From positions 1 through 5,148 of the forward strand of contig DMFR01000203.1 of the NCBI GenBank assembly GCA_003450125.1: 5,148 nucleotides of DNA, written 5' to 3'. The translations under genes were made by a program, and so were the position numbers. Below are positions 1 to 5,148 of this stretch, in pieces. The notes below the pieces were generated by a model that saw only the letters and a program-made list of their open reading frames with translations, was not told where the DNA came from and searched no databases. This DNA comes from Prolixibacteraceae bacterium. GTDB taxonomy: Bacteria > Bacteroidota > Bacteroidia > Bacteroidales > Prolixibacteraceae. Each line of letters begins with the position of its first letter. The stretch's first letter is position 1.

Positions 1-51
1 GTCAAAAGGCCATACTGCCAATTTGCGTAATTGGCAGTATGGCCTTTTGAC
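1..51. terminator. Perfect 23-bp stem hairpin, probable bidirectional terminator
   Basis: Bases 1-23 are the exact reverse complement of bases 29-51, with a five-base loop (TGCGT). The stem has a GC-rich middle, and its outer part carries AAAA on the left and TTTT on the right, so a transcript from either strand would form a strong hairpin ending in a U-rich arm. This is the usual form of intrinsic terminators in Bacteroidota. It probably ends a gene to the left of the window, with some use for leftward transcripts. The pairing may continue beyond base 1. A repeat-family palindrome or the end of a mobile element is the alternative. Confidence 0.6.
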
Positions 52-276
52 CTTTTGTCGTAATATAAGGAACTGATAGTGCAGTTGATTGACTCTTCTA
101 TCGAACTCACGTTAATAGATAGGGCCTGCTAAGAAGCCTTCATTTACTTGAAAACAAGAAATTTACAACTACGTTTATTGAAACTGGGTGCAAAGAAAAG
201 TGGTAAAATACTCAAAAAAGCCTGCACCCTGGAAGGTTGGAATCCTGCCCTCTTAGTCTTTCAATCACCCTGTAAA

Positions 277-409
277 GGGCTGCTGTTTCCTTCCCATCAT
301 CTGTAACTCATCTGTAACTCATCTGTAACCTTTCTGTAACCTTAGGTTACAGAAAGGTTACAGATGAGTTACAGAAAGGTATCATATAATGGGAAGGAAA
401 CAGCGCCCC
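277..409. repeat. Long nested palindrome centred on base 343
   Basis: Bases 311-342 are the exact reverse complement of 344-375 (32 bp), around the single central base T343. The next 13 bases on each side (298-310 and 376-388) match only partly. Then 282-297 and 389-404 are again exact reverse complements (16 bp), still in register around the same centre. GGG at 277-279 pairs with CCC at 407-409. Each arm is therefore about 61 bases with 48 perfect pairs plus a partly paired middle. A transcript of either strand could fold into one very long hairpin. It may be a REP-like or MITE-like intergenic repeat, but no transposase is nearby. The internal 11-bp repeats are described separately. Confidence 0.85.
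301..374. repeat. 11-bp tandem repeats with CTGTAAC core, in two opposed blocks
   Basis: The core CTGTAAC starts at 301, 312, 323 and 334, exactly 11 bases apart. The four spacers after the core are TCAT, TCAT, CTTT and CTTA. On the other side of base 343 the reverse complement GTTACAG appears at 346, 357 and 368, again 11 bases apart. A decayed fourth unit may lie at 375-385. The two blocks face each other and produce the perfect inner palindrome. The spacing is close to one helical turn of DNA and equals one turn of A-form double-stranded RNA. Iteron-like protein binding or a structural RNA role are both possible; the sequence does not decide between them. Confidence 0.85.
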
Positions 410-557
410 GGTGAAAGGAGAAAAGCAGTTCAAGGGGACCAATCAACTATGCTTTAAAATAATTTGGAATCATCAACCCATCCACACTGGAAAGTAAAAG
501 AGCTCTTCTTTCTCTTTTTCATGGACAGAGATATCATTTGGGAAAAAACCTATTTAC

Positions 558-575
558 GGGTTTGTCCGCAAGCCC
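558..575 (+). terminator. Small stem-loop flanked by A6 and T6, weak terminator candidate
   Basis: GGGTTTG at 558-564 can pair with CAAGCCC at 569-575 across the loop TCCG, with one G-U pair when read as plus-strand RNA. On the minus strand the same position is a C-A mismatch. An A6 run lies at 543-548 and a T6 run at 586-591, on either side. It sits 107 bases beyond the stop codon of the CBM9-like gene and could help end that leftward transcript, but the plus-strand fold is the better one and no plus-strand gene is visible upstream. The gap between stem and T-run is 10 bases, longer than in a typical terminator. Confidence 0.25.
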
Positions 576-681
576 AAGATAATCCTTTTTTGAGGAGTTA
601 GAAAGGATGAAACACTATCTGGACGAACCAGTTCTTTGACTATTGGCTTCTATTTAAGTGTGTTACTTATCTGGAGCTCCG

Positions 682-1326
682 TTATTCGAATTCCAGCCCA
701 CCAAAAGATTCCGGAACATGGAAGGAGGGTTTGTCTGTTTTTATCCTCGTCCAGGAAACAAAATGGGGAACACTCAGGTTGTCTCCACATTTATAAAAAT
801 TACCGCGCATCTTTTTCCCCTGAATGGGTTTTAGTGTGTGATTGAAGAATGCTTCCCATGGAATGGCGATGGTAATATCCCATTTGGTATCCCCCATTTG
901 TTCGGGAAAAGGGATTGGACCCAATGAGGAAACCCGACGAATGGAGTCAATATGCTCTGCTGTGGCCTGTATGGCGGGTTCACCTTTTTTCCTGAATCCC
1001 AGCAGGGCAGTTCCGATACAGGTCATTTCAAGGTTATAGTATTCATCATTGCCTTCAGGAGAGATGAAAAATTCAACACAGCTGTCTGTCCATACGGGGC
1101 CGTTGTTTTCGGTGATTTCAGCTTTAACGGACTGCTCGTTCACTTTATAGTGTAGAAAAAGTTCATTTTCATTGTAGGCGATCTGAACTGAAACATCAGG
1201 CCTGTAAGGGAAATCATTCCAATTGACCATTTCAAGTGGAAGGGCTTCAATCTCAAGTTCAATCGTTTCGCTCACCAACTCCAGTGGAGGATTGGTAAAC
1301 CCGGGCAATATTTCATACACTTTCAT
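682..1326 (-). CDS. Carbohydrate-binding family 9-like protein
   Basis: This 214-residue protein resembles the CBM9-like (DOMON-type) beta-sandwich proteins that are common in Bacteroidota and related to the CBM9 module of some xylanases. Features I use are the central block VWTDSCVEFFISP (residues 78-90) followed by YYNLE (96-100), the strand WDITIAIPWEAF (149-160), and the end block NFYKCGDN...FVSWTRI (176-195) with PESFGGLEF (205-213). The length fits a single stand-alone domain. No signal peptide, lipobox or membrane segment is visible, so it should stay in the cytoplasm as written. Cysteines are at 83, 103 and 180. The ATG at 1326 is the first start in frame and the N-terminus MKVYEI looks natural; the leader is AT-rich without a Shine-Dalgarno motif. 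It starts 32 bases after the stop of the upstream propeller gene, so the two are probably co-transcribed. The ligand is unknown. The family call is from remembered motifs. Confidence 0.8.
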   Translation of the reverse strand: MKVYEILPGFTNPPLELVSETIELEIEALPLEMVNWNDFPYRPDVSVQIAYNENELFLHYKVNEQSVKAEITENNGPVWTDSCVEFFISPEGNDEYYNLEMTCIGTALLGFRKKGEPAIQATAEHIDSIRRVSSLGPIPFPEQMGDTKWDITIAIPWEAFFNHTLKPIQGKKMRGNFYKCGDNLSVPHFVSWTRIKTDKPSFHVPESFGGLEFE

Positions 1327-1358
1327 GGTGTTGCTTTTAATTGGTTCGCTCTGGTGCT
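1327..1358 (-). other. Short intergenic gap within a probable operon
   Basis: Only 32 bases lie between the stop of the propeller gene and the ATG of the CBM9-like gene. No hairpin or terminator is seen here. The minus-strand sequence before the ATG is A-rich (AATTAAAAGCAAC) with no GGAGG-like site, as is normal for Bacteroidota. The close spacing supports co-transcription. Confidence 0.55.
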
Positions 1359-4136
1359 TTATTCAATTTTATAATTCACTACAGTACCATCTTCGCTGCC
1401 GACCAACAGGTTGAAATAGGAAGATGTATCATTGAATTTTCCAATTATAAACGGGGTGTTACCGGGTAATGGGAACCCCCAGGTGTTGGCACCTTTTGTA
1501 TCGAGCAGATAGATCTTGTTTTCACCTTTGACTACCACACCTATTCTATTGACTCCCGGGGTAAGATGGTTTACAACCGGGGTTTCACTGATCACATCTG
1601 GGAAGGATCGTTCGAAAAGTTTCTGTCCCCCATTGGCAAATACGCTCAACTTTTTACCATCAGCAAAAAGGTATTCAGGCAATTGGTCTCCATCCAGATC
1701 CTCAGCTGCAAAACGATGCGTGGCATTGAATTTGCCGACTTCTTTTATTTCCGTATGTCCGGTAAAGTCCTGAATGTAAATTTTGCCTGTTGGATCAGTA
1801 GCAATTAACCTTGGGTTTGCTTCATTGACGAATTCCATTGGGTTGTCTGAATGGTTGAAGGGCGAGGGCTGTACATCCCGGCTTTTCCCTTGACGATCCA
1901 GGAAATAGGTGTTTTGCTGGTCTGAAAAAACGATGTAATCTTTTCCTTCAATTTCATAACGTTGGATCGGTTTAGTCACAATACCTTGTGTTTCCTGGAA
2001 GTTCCATTTCGGAATGAGCTTTCCATCCCGGTCATAGACATAAATCTTTTTGTCTTCACCAGCTACAAAAAAGCGGTATTCTTTGTTTTGTCCATATTGA
2101 GCAACCGATACCCCATTTGAAGCCATTGCTTTAAATATAATGGGGAATTTGCCTACCTTGTTGCCCATGCGATCCACCACGTAAAGCTGGGTTTTGGTAT
2201 TGAATATGTACTGGAACTTTTGATTCTGGTAGATATCAATCTGATGGATTTCAGAAATGATCGGATCAGGCACAGTCATCTGCCACAGGATACTGCCTTC
2301 TTTATTGATCAGGTAAACATTGTTCGCTTTGTCGCAAACAATCATTTCACGGTTGGCCAAATCCTTGTGATTGAGCACCAGCCTGGGCGTCTGAGCCAAT
2401 GGAGCATCGAGCTTAACCTGCCAGATGGCTTGTGGTTCTTCTTTTAGATTGGGATCATATTTTAAGTTGATCCTGTTTTGAATCATGTTGCCTGAAACCG
2501 AGAACTGCCAGGTGAAAATGCTGAATTTTCGAATCACTTCTTCACTGGCAGAGATATTGGCACTGAGTTCAGGCTTTAGCAATACTTCTTTTAAACGGTA
2601 TACTTTGGGTACTTTCCCATAAACGTAGAAGTTGGCTTTTGGTTGGCCATCTTTTATAGTTGCCTTGTATACAGAATCGTTGGCAAGGGTTTTATTTGAA
2701 ATCAGGCTTTCAAGGTAACTTTTCATTCCCGGTAAGTTGTCCCCCCAGATCAGATATTTCCGGTAAAGGGTGAAGTAATTTCCATTGATCCCCGCGAACG
2801 CCTGTCCAAAGAGTGATTGGGCCATATTGCTTATGGGCAGACGATAGATATTGAACGAGTTTTTACTATCCACCGTAAATTTGGTAAGAAGCTTGTCCGC
2901 TTGTTCTTCGCCTGTTTGGCTATATTCTGATACCGCCTTTCCGATCTTTTCTTTTGCATCTGCTTCATCCAGTATTTCAGCTACAAAGAAGCGGTTTTGT
3001 TCAGGGTTCGATTTGTTGATGTTGGTATAAACACCGGCAAACTGGGTTCCCCCAATCTCCTTAAAGAGCCGGATGGCATCAGTTTTGGTCTTCTTCTGAA
3101 ACTGCATCAGGTCCATCTCCCGGGGATAATAATTGCCGTTGGTTTTGATGTATGCTTCGTATTGATCAAGATAATTATTTGTATTTTTAAGGTTGATGGC
3201 TACAAAGTAAGAGGCAGTAACTGGGATTGCTTTCTCGATGGTCATTTTCTGGGCTGCCTGATTCCTGAAAATGTTGAGGTAGTTATCTGTTGAATCTTTG
3301 GTGATGCTATAGCCGGTCATTTCTACTTCTGATGGTTTCAACCATAGATCAAGCTCTGACCAGTTGGAGTAGGATTTGAGTTGATCTACTGATTTGCGTA
3401 TTTCAGGTGAAACAAATTTAGACAGCAATTGATGGACCGTCAGATGATTGATAAAGACATTGACAAAAGCGTTCTCCTCAATTGTTTTATAGAGCTCAAT
3501 GAATTCGTGATTGTTCAGCAGGTTGTCCGAATTGGCTTGCCTGATGGCTTGTTCCAGCAGGATAAAGTCTTCACTGACCATGAAAATGTCATTGCTGCAA
3601 GCATAAAAGAAATTCAGATCTGCCGACTTTGCATTAAAGATGGTCGTATTGTCGTAGCTTTTTCGGGTAATCGTATATGCTGAACCTAAATCCATGGAAA
3701 CCGCTTCTGTGGCCGAAGCCGATTCATTCTGATCGTTCATCTGGACAAGAAAAAGGCCGGTAAGCTGGTTCTTCCCCGTTGGATTAATGGAGAGGATAAC
3801 CGATTTGCCCTTGAATAAATTATGGATTCCCGAATGGTCCCCTGCAAATTCATAGAACCGGTTCGCCTTCGAAAAGAGTTCATCTATCTCCTTGATTCCT
3901 TTTAGTTGCTTGATGATGGGGTTCTTGCCTTCCAATTCATGGCAGAATCCTTCGGTGTTTTTTATTTCTATAATCAATGGGCTCTTCATCGGCACTGCTT
4001 TGTAAGCAGGATTCTGCTTCGTGGCAAAGGTCTGAATAACCGGCTTTACATTCATTTTCTGGTAATATTTGATACCCATGAAAACTGCAGCTGCAATCAA
4101 AATGACAATTCCAGAAATAACAATAACTTTTCGCAT
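1359..4136 (-). CDS. Membrane-anchored envelope protein with C-terminal beta-propeller
   Basis: This is a 925-residue protein of unknown function. Residues 4-22 form one hydrophobic helix after a basic start (MRK) with no evident cleavage site, so it is probably a signal anchor with the bulk in the periplasm. Residues 50-560 are a mixed alpha/beta region I do not recognise firmly; DUF3352-like proteins are a possible match. From about 570 to the end there are repeats of the form Y-hydrophobic-x-D-x-x-G, often followed by W or F. They begin near 607, 651, 698, 743, 786, 830, 875 and 918, a spacing of 43-47 residues. This is the pattern of a PQQ-like or WD-like propeller of about eight blades. 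Residues 571-576 (IWQVKL) could close the ring with the last strand. The loop DLDGDQLPE (813-821) resembles a calcium-binding FG-GAP loop. No catalytic motif is seen, so a scaffold or binding role is likely. The CBM9-like gene follows after 32 bases. Confidence 0.75.
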   Translation of the reverse strand: MRKVIVISGIVILIAAAVFMGIKYYQKMNVKPVIQTFATKQNPAYKAVPMKSPLIIEIKNTEGFCHELEGKNPIIKQLKGIKEIDELFSKANRFYEFAGDHSGIHNLFKGKSVILSINPTGKNQLTGLFLVQMNDQNESASATEAVSMDLGSAYTITRKSYDNTTIFNAKSADLNFFYACSNDIFMVSEDFILLEQAIRQANSDNLLNNHEFIELYKTIEENAFVNVFINHLTVHQLLSKFVSPEIRKSVDQLKSYSNWSELDLWLKPSEVEMTGYSITKDSTDNYLNIFRNQAAQKMTIEKAIPVTASYFVAINLKNTNNYLDQYEAYIKTNGNYYPREMDLMQFQKKTKTDAIRLFKEIGGTQFAGVYTNINKSNPEQNRFFVAEILDEADAKEKIGKAVSEYSQTGEEQADKLLTKFTVDSKNSFNIYRLPISNMAQSLFGQAFAGINGNYFTLYRKYLIWGDNLPGMKSYLESLISNKTLANDSVYKATIKDGQPKANFYVYGKVPKVYRLKEVLLKPELSANISASEEVIRKFSIFTWQFSVSGNMIQNRINLKYDPNLKEEPQAIWQVKLDAPLAQTPRLVLNHKDLANREMIVCDKANNVYLINKEGSILWQMTVPDPIISEIHQIDIYQNQKFQYIFNTKTQLYVVDRMGNKVGKFPIIFKAMASNGVSVAQYGQNKEYRFFVAGEDKKIYVYDRDGKLIPKWNFQETQGIVTKPIQRYEIEGKDYIVFSDQQNTYFLDRQGKSRDVQPSPFNHSDNPMEFVNEANPRLIATDPTGKIYIQDFTGHTEIKEVGKFNATHRFAAEDLDGDQLPEYLFADGKKLSVFANGGQKLFERSFPDVISETPVVNHLTPGVNRIGVVVKGENKIYLLDTKGANTWGFPLPGNTPFIIGKFNDTSSYFNLLVGSEDGTVVNYKIE

Positions 4137-4200
4137 AGAAACTAAAATTTGCTCAAAAATACAAAGATTGTTGGTCTTTCATACCGGATTTTTCGCAAGT
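4137..4200 (-). promoter_or_regulatory. Leader of the propeller gene with a possible -7 box
   Basis: The 64 bases between the surface-protein gene and the propeller gene are AT-rich. On the minus strand, bases 4161-4154 read TATTTTTG, which fits the Bacteroidota -7 consensus TAnnTTTG. No matching TTTG is found at the expected -33 distance, and the resulting leader would be only about a dozen bases. Without a strong terminator here, readthrough from the surface-protein gene is equally possible. There is no Shine-Dalgarno motif before the ATG at 4136. Confidence 0.25.
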
Positions 4201-5148
4201 CTATCTTAGTATTATTTTCTGAACATTTAAATCGCCATAATTGGTTTTTAACAGGTAGATTCCTGGCCTGTTGCCTGTCAGGTCAACCCATTGTTCCTTT
4301 TGATGAATGACTTGTCGTAGGATCGTCTTTCCGTTGATGTCGGTTACAATCAATTCCATACCCATGGCGGGAACCTGGTCTAGTTCAACCTTTACTTTAC
4401 CAATGGCAGGATTTGGGAACACCCTTAATTTCTGATCACCGGTTATGGAAGTTATTCCGGTCGGGATTTTTACCTCCACATTAAACTTAGCGATGGCTTC
4501 TTTTCCGTTTGAAGTGGCAGCTATCGATATTTCGGAGGAACCAATGTTTTGTGTTGAAAAGCTTAAGGCTAGTTTACATCCGGTGAGTTTGGTCATTACT
4601 ACCTGATTGTTGGTGTTTGAGTAGAAATTGTAGCTTAAAACGTCACCCCAATCATCATCGGCAAAGACGGTTTGTAAATCGATGATTTGATCAGGAGCTG
4701 TTTTATCTACTGAGATATTTTCGATTGGATTGATCACATAAGGCGCCTTATCCAGGTTCATTACCGAGATTTTGAATTGGCAGGTCAATGAATTTTGGAA
4801 ATCGTCCTTAACCAGCAGCGAAACTGTATAGGTGGTGTCCTTTGAAACTTCCGGCGTTAGTAAAGTAGGTTTTGATATAGTATTTGAGCTCAATGTGATT
4901 CCTGACGGTGCAGTCCATAAATAAATGAATTTATCATTTTCAGGATCAGAAGAGGCGGAACCATCAAGGGTGATTAGACTGTTCTCGTCAACTATTTGAT
5001 TGGTAGGTGCATTAAAAATGGGTGATTTACTTGGATAAACGGTGACCATCAATTGATCTGCCGGAGAATCAATGTGACCGTCATTTACCACCAGGCTGAA
5101 CATGAAGGTTGTTTTGATTACAACTTCCGGAGCTGTGAATGTAGGGTT
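4201..5148 (-). CDS. Secreted surface protein with PKD/cadherin-like repeats and type IX sorting domain (5' end outside window)
   Basis: The last 315 codons of a larger gene are visible. The frame stays open to the right edge of the window, so the ATG at 5103 is internal: the 15 codons before it (beginning NPTFTAPEV) continue the same repeat. Visible residues 1-43 are the end of one PKD/REJ-like repeat (TFMFSLVVNDG...DQLMVTVYP). Residues 44-136 are a full one, with GSASSDPENDKFIYLW as its hallmark and a second TPEVSKDTTYTVSLLVKD block. Residues 137-228 look like a cadherin-like or Ig-like domain (VFADDDWGDVLSYNF, then a closing A-x-F-x-V-x-V strand). Residues 234-315 are a type A sorting domain: LRVFPNPAIGKVKVEL, LIVTDINGKTIL, and the end GIYLLKTNYGDLNVQKIILR. 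Such proteins cross the outer membrane by type IX secretion and are attached to the surface or released. Any enzymatic or adhesive domain would be upstream, outside the window. Confidence 0.9.
   Translation of the reverse strand, partial: NPTFTAPEVVIKTTFMFSLVVNDGHIDSPADQLMVTVYPSKSPIFNAPTNQIVDENSLITLDGSASSDPENDKFIYLWTAPSGITLSSNTISKPTLLTPEVSKDTTYTVSLLVKDDFQNSLTCQFKISVMNLDKAPYVINPIENISVDKTAPDQIIDLQTVFADDDWGDVLSYNFYSNTNNQVVMTKLTGCKLALSFSTQNIGSSEISIAATSNGKEAIAKFNVEVKIPTGITSITGDQKLRVFPNPAIGKVKVELDQVPAMGMELIVTDINGKTILRQVIHQKEQWVDLTGNRPGIYLLKTNYGDLNVQKIILR

Larger units (their letters stand above)
52..681. other. Gene-free intergenic region with palindromic repeats
   Basis: About 630 bases separate the 1-51 hairpin from the stop codon of the CBM9-like gene. 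No reading frame in it has a credible protein; the few ATG frames are only 11 to 26 codons long and resemble nothing I know. The stretch holds the 123-base palindrome at 282-404, a stem-loop at 558-575 and a weak inverted repeat at 186-192/223-229. I see no tRNA, no riboswitch and no clear promoter of the Bacteroidota type. It may be remnant sequence of an old insertion or a repeat-rich spacer, but no transposase fragment is recognisable. Confidence 0.6.

Noticed and set aside
186..229. Inverted repeat GGGTGCA (186-192) with TGCACCC (223-229)
   Set aside because: Seven pairs around a 30-base AT-rich loop with no T-run after it; too weak to call a terminator or an operator.
282..404. CRISPR array
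   Set aside because: The 11-bp units are adjacent with no spacers and occur in opposed blocks, unlike CRISPR repeats.
389..457. A 22-codon plus-strand frame starting at the right outer arm of the palindrome, with AAAGG upstream
   Set aside because: Too short and without known similarity; the ATG is part of the palindromic arm. Kept only as an observation about the arms.
498..507. Ten-base palindrome AAGAGCTCTT, and GGAGCTCC at 673-680
   Set aside because: Short perfect palindromes without loops, expected by chance and with no gene start nearby.
454..522. A 22-codon minus-strand frame beginning MKKRKKSSF, and a 26-codon plus-strand frame at 521-601
   Set aside because: No recognisable family, no supporting conservation evidence, and short frames of this size are expected by chance in 600 bases.
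2997..3293. A 98-codon plus-strand frame inside the propeller gene, and similar plus-strand frames elsewhere
   Set aside because: They lie antisense to strongly supported coding sequence, have no recognisable domain and have shadow-like composition.
4163..4179. AAAGA/TCTTT hairpin before a T5 run on the minus strand between the surface-protein and propeller genes
   Set aside because: Only five weak pairs without GC content; not enough for a terminator.
4201..5103. Reading the surface-protein gene as complete with start at the ATG at 5103
   Set aside because: The frame is open to the window edge and the 15 codons before this ATG continue a PKD-like repeat. A secreted protein also needs a signal peptide, which is absent after this ATG.

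Overview
The window looks like a piece of a Bacteroidota chromosome, most likely from the class Bacteroidia. The main evidence is a gene whose 3' end encodes a type IX secretion (Por) C-terminal sorting domain, a system restricted to that phylum. Supporting evidence is moderate GC, AT-rich gene leaders without a Shine-Dalgarno motif, and a hairpin with A-tract and T-tract arms of the kind that ends Bacteroidota genes. The genus cannot be read from the sequence.

Layout from right to left, the direction of transcription. Positions 5148-4201 (minus) hold the 3' part of a large secreted surface protein with PKD/cadherin-like beta-sandwich repeats and the sorting domain; its 5' part lies outside the window. 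After a 64-base gap, 4136-1359 (minus) encodes a 925-residue membrane-anchored envelope protein with an N-terminal transmembrane helix, a region of about 540 residues that I do not recognise, and a C-terminal beta-propeller of about eight repeats spaced 43-47 residues. After 32 bases, 1326-682 (minus) encodes a 214-residue protein related to carbohydrate-binding family 9 with no visible export signal. The last two genes are probably one operon; the first may belong to it too. Together they fit surface binding or handling of glycans or other polymers, but no enzyme is visible and that link is inference.

Positions 1-681 carry no convincing gene. They hold a perfect 23-bp-stem hairpin (1-51), and a 123-base palindrome (282-404) built from 11-bp units with a CTGTAAC core and centred on base 343. 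They also hold a small stem-loop between an A6 and a T6 run (543-591). The palindrome is the most unusual structure in the window. No known novel defence or mobile system, tRNA, rRNA, CRISPR array or complete insertion sequence is visible.
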